Counted from the first letter of the stretch, positions 1 to 11,495 are shown. The stretch: DNA of 64,000 nucleotides from Pyrrhosoma nymphula (GCA_963573305.1 OY754329.1:18257200-18321199); one strand, 5' to 3'. Numbers and translations: made by a program. The notes: generated by a model not told the origin, from the letters alone.

Positions 1-357
1 TATGATTTGGTAGTAAATCTGGTTTGGTATGTGGCAAATTTTGGGGTTGTTTTTACCCCAATATTTTTAACATTGACACCCAAAAGAGAAGCATTTAATT
101 CGGTGCATCTTCATTTGCTTTTTTAAATTACTTGCACTCAATATATTGGATGGAGATTTGCATCATAGAACGCATAAAAGAACTTAGTTTTTAATTTTTT
201 TTATTCAATTTTCTTATACGCTTCGTTTTTGTCCAGGTACTGCGTTTTTATCTCGAAATTCATCAATTTTTCTTCCTTTTCAACAGTAGATATTTCCTTG
301 GCAACCGGGCATGAATACCCATTTAATAGCGATTTTATGAATGGCTATTCACTCCTG
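1..357. other. No gene recognised
   Basis: AT-rich sequence with no convincing coding frame. It lies just upstream of the Helitron helicase remnant and may hold unrecognisable older Helitron sequence. Confidence 0.5.
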
Positions 358-1271
358 CAGACTTTAAAACCAAGTAATGCCAAATTCAACACCAGCTGAT
401 GAACACAACGCTTGCCTCAAAGCGTCGCTTCTTTGGAGACATGTATAGAAACTCAAGTTAACGACCAATATGTGCGTAAATCAGCGCAATGTGTTAACCA
501 TATTTTCAAAACAGCTGTTGGACATCGGTAATGGCAAAGTACCAGTTGATGCCGACACAAAAAATATTTCAATTCCATGAAACCCTTAAATCATTGTTCC
601 ATCGATCGAGCAATCATTTCAGAAAATTTTTCCACAAGTTTTCACCAATTACAAAAATCACCGATGGCTTTGCGAACGCGCTATTTTGGTAGCAAAAAAC
701 ACGTCAATGCAATCAACTACGCCATCCACGAACGAATTTCGGGCGAGTCTGTCACCAACAAATCTATTGATAGCGTCATGAATTCGGACGAGATTTTTAA
801 CTATCCAATTGAGTATTTAAATTCGTTGGATCTTCTGGTGTACCACCACACAAATTGTCACTCAAACTCGGCGCACCTATAATTATTTTCGGTAACATTA
901 ATGCACCACGAATGTTCGATGGAACCAGGCTCACTGTCAAACCACTGATACCAAACGTCATCGAAGCGACAATTCTGAATGGCAATTCAAAAGGAAAATA
1001 TGTGCTTATTCCACGTATTCCCATCATTCCCACCGACATGCCATTTGATTTCAAACTAATACAGTTCCCCGGTCGCCTTGCATTCTCAATTACAATCAAC
1101 AATGCACAAGGTAAATCGCTTCAAGTGTGTGGATTACATCTGGAAAATCCATGCGTTTCACACGGTCAATTATATGTTGCATGCTCATGAGTGGGACAGC
1201 CGAAAAAGCAATTTGTTTCTGCAGAGGGCGTTAGAACCAAACATATTCCATATCCGAAAGCACTCGAATAA
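358..1271 (+). pseudogene. Helitron PIF1-like helicase, C-terminal part, decayed
   Basis: The translation, read across several frame changes, follows the end of arthropod Helitron Rep/helicase proteins. It shows a QTL then STPADEHNACLKASLLW stretch (358-450), a KQLLDIGNGKVPVDADT-like stretch (508-560), HVNAINYAIHERISGE with KSIDSVMNSDE (from 700), then LGAPIIIFGNINAPRMFDGT, VLIPRIPIIPTDMPF and the helicase motif TINNAQGKSLQVCG (1093-1134), ending SHGQLYVACS-stop-VGQPKK...PKALE and TAA at 1269-1271. PIF1-type helicases unwind DNA during rolling-circle transposition. Several stops and frameshifts, including a TGA where family members carry Arg after the YVACS motif (1188-1190), show it is dead. 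The Rep nuclease half is absent. Recognition rests on recalled family motifs, not a search. Confidence 0.85.
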
Positions 1272-1407
1272 AATTTTCAACTCTATTTTATTACATAAAA
1301 TATCATTTTCTTTCATTAATGTTGAACATGTAAATGTGTCTGCTTTGAATATTAGTGCCTACTTATAAAGAAAAAGAGGCATTGCAACGCATGCCGGGCC
1401 CCGCCGG
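1272..1407 (+). mobile_element. Probable Helitron 3' terminal region
   Basis: The AT-rich stretch after the helicase stop ends in a short palindrome at 1378-1395 (GGCAT ... ATGCC around TTGCAACG), followed by GCCGGGCCCCGC near 1393-1404. Arthropod Helitrons typically end with such a hairpin a few bases before CTRR. The exact CTRR end is not clear here, so the boundary is approximate. Confidence 0.5.
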
Positions 1408-2782
1408 CGATCGCGCCTCAAGTTCGCGCCACCTTATTTCTCTCTCAAGTTTGCATGGGATAGGAAGGCTTAAAACAATGCAATTGCTGTTTTGGGGAAG
1501 AAAAATTATTCTGAATGTTTTTTTCATTTTTGGGAAACACATACACTCATTTAGCCACATTTCCCACTGCTTCCACTTGAGTAGCGCAAAAAAAAAGAAA
1601 AAAAACCAAGTTCACTTCAAGAGCACACCAGACAGAGACTGCCTGCAAAGAAGGCAGCAGGTCTGCTAGTACTACAACTTGAATTCAATATTCTTAAACA
1701 GCACCTACCATGTGGGTCTCCATAGCTTATCTCATCTCATGCTCAAGAAGTGGATCGAATGATTAGGAATGAAACTCATATTTATCCTGTTCAGCAGTTG
1801 AAGATAAATTTCATTTTCGAATTGCATTCATTTGAAGCATCTGTTAAAAGGTCAATGTTGTGAAATTTATTCATTTTTGGCAATTATGAACAATTATAAA
1901 TTCCCATGTATGAATCTAGAGAGATGCTTTTCCTTGGAGAATATATGCTGGATACGTCGGAAATGGATGATTAGTTGATAAGTGTTGGGAAGAGTCTACG
2001 CTGGAATTACGTTTGTCACTTGCCAGTTTTAATTCGTGATGGCGCTGATGATATTTTGCGTTAGCGAATTATATTCTTTGATTACATTCAGAAAAGATGT
2101 TATATTACGCACAGTAATAAAAATTGCTCATTATGCGAAAACGATTTACGTATATGAGACATTTATAAGGTTTAGTTAACTGTTTAGCTAGCTAGGTTTA
2201 TTTTGACTTTGTATAAAGTAGATATTACTCTCATCTGAGGCCTACAATCACTAATACTTAAAAGTTGTAAAGTATAAATGTTAAATTGAGTAATATTTAG
2301 ACAAGGTATCAATATCATCATATATTTTGTACTGTTCATGTCGCCATATTATTCAAAGGCCACTTCCGTGGACCAAGCGATTTTTCATTAAAAGGGTTGA
2401 GTAATAACTATGTATTATTTTTATATTCGAAAGCTTATGCCAAAAATGCATGGTGATGATAACCATTATTTTTTTGCTTTTTGTGAAATATAAAACGCTT
2501 TCATAAGGCATACTTTGGCACTTCGCTGAAAAAATCACGCGGCTATACGATAGTAACTTAGGTTTAATTGTAACTTTGCAGTAAGCATCGCGGCGTTCAA
2601 TTTTTGACCTTGCTTTCGAGCAAGGATATCAACCAAAATGGGAATTTTGGTAAATTTTAAATTAAAATTTAACAAATTAAAAAAAAAACAAAATTGGTAA
2701 ATTTTAGGTGCGCGAAGTATTGAAAACTTGGGATATTCATTAACGATTATAAATGGTTCATGGTACCAATATCCGCATCTCC
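1408..2782. other. No gene recognised (A-rich tract near 1588-1608)
   Basis: AT-rich intergenic-type DNA. Short open frames on both strands have no recognisable domain. An A-rich run lies at about 1588-1608 and a T/A-rich stretch at 2650-2700. Confidence 0.5.
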
Positions 2783-3158
2783 GAGATGTGGGTGCGAAGG
2801 AGGATGGAGAAGGTGCGTTGTACGGAAAGGACGACAAATGAGGAAGTGCTTGACATGGTAGGTGAGGAGAGGAAACTTATAGATGAGATCAGGGGAAGAC
2901 AGGGTAGGTGGCTGGAAGGGGTAATGAGGGGCGATGGTTTGCTGAAGGCCGTGATAGAGGGTAGGATGTTGGGTAAGCGGGGAAGGGGAAGGAAGATAAT
3001 AGGCTTTATGGACGGGATGAAGAAAGGTAGGACTTATGCTGAGATGAAGAAAGAAATACTAGAGGTAGAAAGGGCACGACACGTGTTAGAGTTCGTTGGA
3101 TATTCTCTGACTTTCATCACAACCTACCTCTAACCGGTAGATTACCGTAATGAATGAA
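2783..3158 (+). pseudogene. RTE-like LINE, C-terminal tail of ORF2
   Basis: The frame starts at an EMWVRRRMEKV motif and continues TNEEVLDMVGEERKLIDEIRGRQGRW, then GDGLLKAVIEGRMLGKRGRGRK and MKKGRTYAEMKKE. This is the conserved end of arthropod RTE/BovB-type endonuclease-reverse transcriptases, after the RT domain. The frame runs to a stop at 3131-3133, and the element ends in a short TGAATGAA tail at about 3150-3157. A 5' truncation has removed the endonuclease and RT domains. The same tail occurs on the minus strand at 58075-58868. Confidence 0.75.
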
Positions 3159-3629
3159 TTCGCATCTCCATATCGCAGAGCGCTTGAAGTTAGGTATATT
3201 TGTTTCCGCCATCTTCATTTTTCCTTCTTAAAACCTAACACCTTGTTTTAGGAACTCCAGTACCATGTTTTACATACGTAGCTGATACTTGAATGATAAC
3301 TAAACAGGTCTTTTTTCATCCACAGTTAGCTTTTCTTGAAGTCATCACCTAAACGTTGCGAAAAACTGTTTTGCCTTTTGAGTAAGTATGCAAGTCCCGG
3401 CAGCTCCATTGCTAATAGCGTAAACAAACACGTAGGCGCGACAATGCATGGATCTCAGTTTTTATAGACGCGGAATATTAGAAGTTCTGCCATTTTTTAC
3501 TGGCCTACGAAATTCCTTCAAAAATTCAAAGTCACGCACAACAGAGTAAACAGACGTTAAATTTTAATTTAGAGACTTCATTTCCAGTAAATTATAAATT
3601 CGCCCACGACCCTATTCTGCTGAAAGAAA
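3159..3629. other. No gene recognised
   Basis: AT-rich sequence without a recognisable frame or repeat boundary. Confidence 0.45.
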
Positions 3630-3881
3630 CATCTATATCTACATCTACGATGTACCGTGCAAGCCACCACTGGGGTGTGTGGCACGGGGTGATTCCACAC
3701 CAGGCATGCAGCACTCATCCCAGAACAAATCCGAACCTCGCACGTTCCCCCTGGCTCTAGGCGCAGGCCAAAAGCAGTCAGGGGAACAGTGCGCAGTCCA
3801 ACCGGAAACTGGGAGAGTGATACGTAAAAGAACATGCAAACATGCAGAAAAATGCTATAGACACATCTAGTGGTTAATATT
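3630..3881 (-). mobile_element. LINE-B 3' tail, 5'-truncated
   Basis: On the minus strand this is the last ~250 bp of the LINE-B 3' UTR. It ends, at the left in plus coordinates, in ATCTAC hexamers (3630-3647). It contains the terminal stem CCGTGC/GCACGG and a 64-codon open frame (3645-3839, minus) that recurs in other copies. The 5' truncation is typical of incomplete target-primed reverse transcription. Confidence 0.8.
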
Positions 3882-3931
3882 GCTTTATGTAATATGGTGT
3901 AACATATTGCTTTTCAGGAAAAATATTAAAT

Positions 3932-4092
3932 ACTTTGTACATTTCCAGTGGAGAAATTTGTTTATTGAGTCGACAAGTTTCACTGCACTGCAGCATCATC
4001 AGGACACAGGACAACAGGAGTCCTGATGATGCTGCAGTACAGAGCAACATGTTGACTCAATAAACAAATTTCTCCACTGGAATTGTGCAAAG
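3932..4092. repeat. Foldback (long inverted repeat) element
   Basis: Two ~72-bp arms (about 3932-4003 and 4019-4092) are near-perfect reverse complements around a ~15-bp spacer. The outer ends are ACTTTG...CAAAGT and the inner arms carry CTGCAGCATCATCAGGA and its complement. There is no coding capacity. It could be a small foldback or MITE, and the transcript would form one long hairpin. Confidence 0.85.
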
Positions 4093-4679
4093 TAATTAAT
4101 CTTTTTCATACAGTGGAATTCCACAACGTATCGGCCGCCACCAATAACTTCATATTGCTTAATCCTTTCTTAAATGCTCTATACCTTTGCGAACCAACCT
4201 TTTTCTTTTCATTCAAATACCAATTACAATACAATGTTTGAGATGCATTACAATGCCAATGCATTTGAGAAACAAATAAGGCCATGATGATGCTCTATCT
4301 ATTCAACATTATCGTTTACCACACAACTCAAGAACGGGAAGTAATTGAGATTGCAAGGCAGGTGAACAGATCGGCACCATTCCAGTTGGCCGCGACCACC
4401 GGGGTAACCCCCACGAGAACAACGGCAGAAGAAATACGCCATTAGAATGATTGAAATAAACTTTCAAAATAATGAACTTGGCCTCTCAACACGGTATTAT
4501 ACAATAATTTAGCATGAAATAGCTACGTGAACTTAGGAATATCTGCAGTAATACGAAATATTCACCGTGAATTAAAAGACACTAAACTCGAAATATTTAG
4601 AGTGGGTCAAGAAAAATACTATATTCCACATTTTCGTCTACATTGCTCAAAAACTGATGCACTGTTTGAAGAAACATGC
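4093..4679. other. No gene recognised
   Basis: AT-rich sequence between two inverted-repeat elements, with no recognisable gene. Confidence 0.45.
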
Positions 4680-4683
4680 TTAA

Positions 4684-5149
4684 GGTAGTTTGAGCGAAAA
4701 ATCACTTCTCCTAGAATCAGATGAATTTGGCCTCACTTTAAAGAAAAAACATCCATATTTCCATTGATATCAACATATCAACCCCTTGCCGAACTACTTT
4801 TCGAGCAATTTGCCAAAATATATAGGCTGTTTTAAATGGGATAGATTATGGCTGTACGTTCCAGAGGGAGAATATTAAAAAAATTAGGAACTTCTAGCAC
4901 CAAGATTTGAGCTATTTGCCTACAAATATAAGCTGTTTTAACGGCGGGAAAAAATGAGTCAAATTAGAGACTAACGCAGCTTAGTTTATTTCATTACTGA
5001 GAATTTTGATCATATATAACTATATCTTTGCGTCGTTAATATCACAATATTTATTTCATACTTCTTACAGACGCTGAAATAAAAAAATAAAATTGGAATA
5101 TGGGCTCTACTATGACTACTAAGTAGGGGCCTATCGCGCTCAAACCACC
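4684..5149 (+). mobile_element. MITE-1 copy with TTAA target duplication
   Basis: Terminal inverted repeats GGTAGTTTGAGCG (4684-4696) and CGCTCAAACCACC (5137-5149) match at 12 of 13 positions. They are flanked on both sides by TTAA (4680-4683, 5150-5153). The 466-bp interior has no ORF. TTAA target choice is typical of piggyBac-type transposases, but the termini are not the usual CCC-start. Related copies lie at 28493, 38998, 39614, 41526 and 57043. Confidence 0.8.
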
Positions 5150-5159
5150 TTAAGCAATT

Positions 5160-5560
5160 AAAAAAATAAACTTTGGTTCAAAATAAGCAGACTATTCAGG
5201 AAACACATTTTTAACGAACACTTTTAGAGACATGAGAGCCGAATGTAGCGAATTCCCAATGAATTCACTCAGTTCTGCTCCAAATATTGCAGCAATTTGC
5301 TAAAAATATAATTTAAAAAAAAGATGGGAAGGTGTTTCAATGTTATTTCCATTGAATTCATATGGATGATCCAATTATCATGAACCGTATTTCGCTGAAA
5401 TGATATTTATATTTTATAGAAAAATACCATGTTTCACCCATTTCCGCTATTAACACCATGTAATTTCAAAAATGAAAATCAGCAGATCTCTTATAATATC
5501 TTGTACCTGATAATGGCTATGTGATACGCCGAAACACCGGTTCAATTTTTCATCAATTGA
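5160..5560. repeat. Intergenic stretch with a diverged MITE-2 fragment
   Basis: About 5396-5478 resembles the internal MITE-2 sequence (a tattttatagaaaaatacca run, then aacaccatgtaatttcaa). It is too diverged to set ends. The rest is unrecognised. A GCCGAAACACCGG motif of the kind found in arthropod foldback repeats lies at about 5528-5540. Confidence 0.4.
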
Positions 5561-5824
5561 ATGCAAAGGAAAGATGCATTATATGTTTCTATAACAATTA
5601 TTGCTACGAGGAATGTTAAGGGTAAGGTTAAGGGTAAAGCCAAATCCCATTATGTCCTGATATTCGCATTAGAAACAAGGGCTCATTGCATTGGGCAATA
5701 CCCAACTCTTCACATAAACCTCTTGAAAACAATGAAGGAGGGAAAAATGTAAAGGAAGAAGGACCATGGAAGACCACGGATGGGATGCTCCAATCAGATC
5801 GTTACGGACGTTAAAATGAAAACA

Positions 5825-6366
5825 GGAGGTTCCGCCGCGACTGTGTGAGTCGAATCTAATACTATATTCCACATTTTAAATATTTTGTCCAAAAAATCCT
5901 GCTTCCGCTGATGAAATGCGTTACCTACAGACAACCAAAAGTAAAGTAGAAAAAATGCAGATTATTCCACGAATGTATTTTAAATTAGCAATTTTTTCCA
6001 GCCATTGGAGCCGACTGCAGCGCCATTTCCTACGAATTACCGCATTTTGACTTCAATTGCGGCAGTAATTCCCTAATAACTAAAAAATAAGGTGGTAAGA
6101 TGCCTACATTTTATTTGTATTCTATTTCTCTGGATTATTTCCTTCATATAAATAGTTTTCCGCGAAAATGGCATTTGTATTTTATGGAAAAATACTATTT
6201 TTCCCCGTGTTTCTCTCATTCCCCCATTGAACACCATGTAATTTCAAGTTCAATTATAGAATAAAATAGCGTGGAAAGGTATTATTTTGTTGTTCATATC
6301 AGATAGAGGACAAGTAGACAGAATATGAATAAAATTACATTTAAGTCATTTTACGGTGGAACCACC
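5825..6366 (+). mobile_element. MITE-2 copy 1
   Basis: A 542-bp non-coding element whose terminal repeats are GGAGGTTCCGCCG on the left and CGGTGGAACCACC on the right. It matches the copy at 55564-56118 along its whole length in the same orientation. Unlike that copy, the flanks (AACA, TTTA) are no longer a clean TTAA, so this insertion is probably older. Confidence 0.8.
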
Positions 6367-7127
6367 TTTAGAAGGAATAAAAAAACGTTAACTAAGAGGA
6401 AAATGGAGTAAAGATTTCTAGTAAATCAATTTTCGCATTAATGGCGACTATTGATGATGATAATACCCTTCTCTGGCACCTCCTTTATGCCAATGCTAGA
6501 AACATTTTATCCGCGGGACACATTCTGAGAGAAGAAAAAGGCCTAAGACCATCGTAAAATAAGAAAATCAACCGTGTTTTCTAATCCTCAAGCATTTTCA
6601 AGGAATGGCCAATGTTTCAAAGTTGAAATTTAAAACGCTTGTCGTAATTATTAAATAAAGTTAAAATATTAAATAAGCGCGGCCCCCCACTAGCCTCCCG
6701 CGAAAAATAAAAAAGGAAAATTTATTTATTTATTGTTTTTGCAGGATTAAATTAATATTTTAGCAACGAATTTCAGAAAATCGTCATTCACCTAAGATGT
6801 TCCAAAAATGTACTCCTGAGACCTCAAATTTAATAAACTTTCCGAGAGAGGGCTCCTCGGATCCCCCTCTTCTTAAATCTATGTCTTGCCCCCTCCCCTA
6901 GAAAATGTTGTATGGGCGCCCATGAGCCTTTGGACTACTTCTGAAAACCCAATGCCAACCTTCGGCAGAGAATATTTCTTCCGTCGACCGCGGAATGAAA
7001 TGAATGAGAGGGACAGATGAGAGGAGAATAGGCCGTCGCCAAGGAGACCCAACCCCAACCTATCCCAAGGGAAAGAATTTCCCAACCCCCCCCCCCTCAA
7101 ACCACCCCAACCGGGCACGGATTAAAT
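6367..7127. other. No gene recognised (C-run near 7088-7097)
   Basis: Unique-looking sequence becoming more GC-rich to the right, with a homopolymer C tract at about 7088-7097. No family-level similarity was seen in the open frames. Confidence 0.45.
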
Positions 7128-7165
7128 GACGACGTCATACGAACCCAGGGATATAAAAAAAAGAC
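7128..7165 (+). promoter_or_regulatory. Promoter-like CRE plus TATA arrangement
   Basis: A near-consensus cAMP-response element (GACGTCAT, about 7131-7138) is followed ~15 bp later by a TATA-box-like TATAAAAA (from 7152), and then GC-rich sequence. The spacing fits a Pol II core promoter firing rightward at about 7180. No recognisable coding exon follows, so this is inference from motifs only. Confidence 0.3.
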
Positions 7166-8120
7166 CAGAAACAGAGCACCCTATGCAAGCCACTCTCGGA
7201 ACCTCACTATGCTTATTTTTTTGCATTGCGCTCTCGCAAATTCTTTTTTTTCACCCGTCGGCATTCCAGTGAAGGAGGGCCCCGACCGACATCGTTGACG
7301 CAATTGGTGGGGAGGTCCATTTCTCCCCCTCGCCCCTCCTCTCCTCCTCCTCTTTTTCAACCCTCTATGCAGTATCCCCTTTATCACATCACGCTCCCTC
7401 TTTGAAAAAGAGGGGTCGGAAGAAGGTCTCGTTCACGCATGAGTGCCGGACGGTGGACCAGAGTGAGGAGGGATACTGCAGCAGTCAGGCCGGGTGCATG
7501 CATCCGCTCTTTTCTCGGAAGCGGCTTTTGCGAAAAACCCCCAAGGATGGATCCCACTCGGCCATGGCTCGTCAAGGATTTCTCCCATTTCGCCCCGGAC
7601 TTTTTATTTTTTATTTTATTCCGTCCTCTTCGAGTGCCGCGAATTTCTATTTGCCTCTGAGCGGCAGCGACGAAGCCTGACAGATGATCCGATATGTAAG
7701 ACGAACGGGGGAGGGGGGGGGGTTTAAAGGGGGTACTTGAGAGATGTGAGTGAATAGATCTCTTATATTCCAGAAGCGGAACATCGCGGATGGATGAATA
7801 ATTCAGACGGCGTGAACTGATACACACATATTTCTTTCTCTATCGAGCGGGGATTTTTTTCAAGTGCGTTCCCGCATCCCTGGGAATCGGGGATTCTCGA
7901 GTCCGAGAGGAGCCAATGAAAAGACTCAAGTGACCAACACAGAAATGAAGAGCCGTCATCCGTTCCTTGAAAGCGACCGACGCATAAAACGCGCGTCGAC
8001 GCTTCCAATACGCAGCGACAGAATGGCGCGGCGTATTTCCAAGCCTTATTACGGTTAACCAAGCCGTGAATGAACGCGGGAGAACATTAAACACATGGGC
8101 ATGTCCATAGTTACTCACTT
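7166..8120. other. GC- and CpG-rich unique stretch, no gene identified
   Basis: The base composition differs from the AT-rich surroundings, with frequent CpG between about 7860 and 8060 and C/T-rich tracts near 7320-7360. Open frames up to 147 codons exist on both strands, but they overlap one another and show no domain. This could be a promoter/5' UTR or a regulatory island. Confidence 0.4.
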
Positions 8121-8220
8121 TTCACATTCGCTATCGACTGAATCCTAGCCCATTGCACCCAATATAAAAGCAAAATGGCAATTACAAACGCATCACGTAA
8201 CACGTCCCTGAAATGTGTAC

Positions 8221-9435
8221 TTCATTCATACTCATAATGTTGAAGTTCCATCTGAAGTACCTCACGTTTAGTACTCATGATTGATTAAAATACTTCGTAC
8301 TTTTTCTACAAAAGAAATCATACGAGCAATTTTATACCCAGAATTTAAACACGTTCTTCCCAAAGGCCTGAAAATGGACGTACCTGAAAAAATAGAAAAT
8401 ATCAGAGAGTCCAATAACCTTTGTACCTAATTAAGGGCCGTATTTATAGTCGTTACCTAGCAGTCCCCTTATCCATCCCCTACCCAGAAGGCCCCTTGAA
8501 TTGTGCGTCCTATAGTCAAAACTAAGGGAGCTGCTAGGTAGGGGATGGTTGGGGGTTAAATCTGGTAACTAAGGACTCCAAACGGCGGGAAATGGAATTC
8601 GCAGCTCAAATGTTTCAGTGGTGACGCTCGTGATCAGCATGGAGACGGATAAATAAAGAGCCAGACGCAGCATGAAAACTGTTAAGATGGCCGATTGACG
8701 TGCAAATAGAAGAAGAAGATTTTGTGTGACCAGTAGGAGAACCATAAAGATATAATGGAAAGTGAGCAAACGGACGCAGTTTCCAGCCACAAGAAGAAGA
8801 AATTGTGGGAAAAAATATGCTTCGAGTGTATATGAACATCCTTGGAATGAGTCTGGCGTAACATCAGATATTTATCGATTAAGAGCAAATCTTACCGTTG
8901 TTCTATTAACACCAAATCTTCGAAATTATTAATTTAAGGTTATTCACGTTCATTAGAGTCAGTTTAGTTCTATCTGTTGTGTTATGTTTTCGATAAGGGG
9001 GCCCCTGGTGGAGCATGCATCTCCTGCCAGAATTAGGAGAGGCTAAGGGGGCTGCTGGGGGTGGAAATTTGACTATAAATACCGTTTTTGAAGAAGGGGC
9101 CTGCTAGGGGCTGTGGAACTGCTGGGTAACGACTATAAATTCGGCCCAAATTGTTATGTCTGCATCTCTCCACACTCCTTTTCGATAAAATGAACTTTTC
9201 CCGCTTCACCAGCCCTTGATCAACGTGTTTTTCTCAACCCTGCCCGAATATTTATGTTTTTCTCCTTCTCCACCGTAACCACAACAACAATTAACGCATA
9301 AAACAAACCTTCTGTACCTGATGATGCCGTATATCGGTGAAACGCGTCGGAAAATAAAATATTCGTAGAAAAGTACGAAGTACATATTTTAATTAATCAT
9401 GAATACTAACATTATGAACTCCTACGAAGTGAAGC
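8221..9435. mobile_element. Inverted-repeat element interrupted by another element
   Basis: Left arm 8221-8310 and right arm 9365-9435 are imperfect reverse complements (for example GTACTCATGATTGATTAAAA on the left against the complement of TTAATTAATCATGAATAC on the right). The left arm has an extra ~20-30 bp. The right arm is preceded by a CCTGATGATGCC...GGTGAAACGCGT motif that also sits in the foldback at 12019-12230, so the two may be related. The inner 8435-9147 repeat lies inside. Confidence 0.55.
8435..9147. mobile_element. Nested MITE-like element
   Basis: Ends are GGGCCGTATTTATAGTCGTT (8435-8454) and its imperfect complement at 9124-9147. G-rich CTGCTAGG motifs recur inside in opposite orientation. 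There is no coding potential. It lies between the arms of the 8221-9435 repeat, which suggests a later insertion. A similar left end occurs near 52397. Confidence 0.5.
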
Positions 9436-9457
9436 ATACCACTGTCAAGTTTACCTT

Positions 9458-10149
9458 CATCATCATCAGTCAACAATCCTAGGATTGGTTTGACGCAGCC
9501 CTCCACTCAATTCTTCTATCTGCCAATCTCTTCATATTGAAGTAACTCCTCTCATTTACATCCTTCACAACTTGCTCCATATATCCATAGAGTAAGGTAT
9601 GTATCTCATGCGAGGCCTGCCTTTTCCATTCTTCCCGTTCACTTTTCCCTCGACGATTGTCATATTCAGGCCGTCGTGTCTTAAGATGTAGCCTACTAAG
9701 TTGTCCCGTCTCCTTTTTAAGGTTTTCAGTAGACATATATTTTCTTCCACTCTTCTTAAGACTTCTTCATTTGTCACTCGGTCGATCCATTTTATCTGCA
9801 TCGTTCTTCGGTAGCACCACATTTCAAATGCTTCCAGCCTTGACTTCTCTGCTGCTGTTATTGTCCATGCTTCGCTGCCATATAGTAGAATGCTCCAGAT
9901 GTATGTTCTAATGAAATGTTTCCTCACTTCCACGCTTGTATTTGCAGCTGTAAGCAGAATCTTCTTCTGGTAAAATGCCTTTTTCGCTGGGGAAATTCTA
10001 CTGGCAATTTCTCTTTTATTTCGTCCATCGCTGGTCACTCGGCTTCCCAGGTAACAGAACTCTTCCGCTTCCTCGATTTTTTGTTTTCCTAGTTTAACAT
10101 AGGTCATGTCTTCCTTTCTCCTACTGCATACCAATACCTTAGTTTTCTT
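9458..10149 (-). pseudogene. RTE-like LINE, 5'-truncated, with target duplication
   Basis: The minus-strand frame (10134 to 9565) reads MVCSRRKEDMTYVKLGK, then EEAEEFCYLGSRVTSDGRNK, RISPAKKAFYQKK, YIWSILLYGSEAWTI, EKSRLEAFEMWCYRRTMQIKW and TNEEVLRRVEE. This is the thumb and C-terminal region of an RTE/BovB-type reverse transcriptase, beyond the polymerase motifs. A 3' UTR follows to a (TGATGA)-type tail at about 9458-9467. The element is bracketed by the 11-bp direct repeat AAGTTTACCTT at 9447-9457 and 10150-10160. RT palm and endonuclease are missing, so it cannot move itself. The frame shifts near its end. Confidence 0.85.
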
Positions 10150-10160
10150 AAGTTTACCTT

Positions 10161-10878
10161 ATGTTTCATAAAATTACATGATACTTCACCCCATACAGTA
10201 CCTATTCAATTTTCTGGTTTAATTATTACAAAATGAATGTAACTTCCGCTAATGTGAAAAACATATTTATTATTTAGAAAAGAGCAGGTTAAATAAATTA
10301 AATTTGTTTAGCATAGTGAAAGTAAATGAGAACAAAATAGGTAAGCTAACTGATAACTCACGTTAAAATGTATCCTTCTGATATCAAAAGGAGACATGAT
10401 TCTGCCCATGTATTTGACAAAATAAAAATTATTTATATAAATGCTTTCCTGTTGAAGCATTGAAATGGGTAATTATAATATACCCTTACACGAGTATTAT
10501 ATGAAATAATAGACAAGCAGTGAACACAAATAAATTATAAGTAACTTGCCATGGTCCTCAGGATGAATGATGGCAGACTACGCCTTCGAAACATCGGTGC
10601 AACTCATCAATAGCACCCGGTTGGAAACCAGATAGCATTACGTTCTAAGGGTTCGCCGGTAAATCTTTAAGTCTTAAATTAGCTAATTTAAGTAGTCGAA
10701 ACATCGGGTTTGAAATTATTTTCAAATGGTAAAAATTTCTCGTATTTTCAACGAGCTAATTGTATTTGGTGATGACTATGAGTCTATTTCATTTATTTTT
10801 TTCTAGAGATCGAATCTCCAATAAAATCATTACATTCCAAGAATTAACGTGAGGGAATGGAGAATTTAAATAAATATT
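10161..10878. other. No gene recognised
   Basis: AT-rich sequence. A CGAAACATCGG motif occurs at about 10587 and again near 10697, like short motifs in arthropod foldback repeats. No ORF of note. Confidence 0.45.
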
Positions 10879-10882
10879 TTAA

Positions 10883-11495
10883 CCCTTAGCTGCTGCATCT
10901 ATAGTGCATGTAGTCCACCCTGTGCGGGAAACTTCCTACTCCGACTGTGCCTGTCCCTCCTTCCCACGGGCCGAGGCCGGGCAGTTATATGACCCATGTA
11001 ATCCCCTCCCGACCCTTTTCTCGGGATCGCAGGGGGTGGGCACCGGAACCTGTTGAGGGATTAGTGGGACTTTGAACACATTTTGAAAATTTGGTTATCG
11101 GCGTAATTGTTAAAAACAAATATGACAATATTTTTTTCTAGAAATTTTCTGTTTAGTGTGATACTAAACACCAAAGAAATCCGTTGATAGTTGAGCCGGG
11201 CGCGAGCATAAAACAACTAACCTTTGAGACGACCATAGCCCATTGAGCGAGCAATCGGAAGAAAGGGTCGTACTTCATATTGTGGTGGTATGCGATCCCT
11301 AAAGAGCGTGGGAAGGGAGTGGTTTGGGTAAAAAGGGTGGATTCCCGAATGTCCACCGCTAGAAAGAAAGAGTTCGGGTCATAAAAATATGAAAGGGCTG
11401 AGGGAGCAGGTAGACAGAGGGGATCAAACGTACAAGAACATATTTCCCGTATTTGCCGGTACACACGTACATGAACGTTTCCCGCAGCCTAAGGG
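10883..11495. mobile_element. piggyBac-like MITE
   Basis: A 613-bp element flanked by TTAA on both sides (10879-10882 and 11496-11499). Its termini are CCCTTAGCTGC on the left and GCAGCCTAAGGG on the right, an inverted repeat with a one-base indel. CCC-start termini and TTAA duplication are the piggyBac signature. The interior is GC-rich and has no transposase frame, so it is non-autonomous. Confidence 0.75.

Noticed and set aside
797..1102. 101-codon minus ORF over the Helitron
   Set aside because: It is the antisense shadow of the helicase frame.
7384..7827. 147-codon minus-strand ORF as a gene
   Set aside because: It lies in GC-rich DNA, where stops are rarer, and competes with three plus-strand frames. 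No domain recognised.
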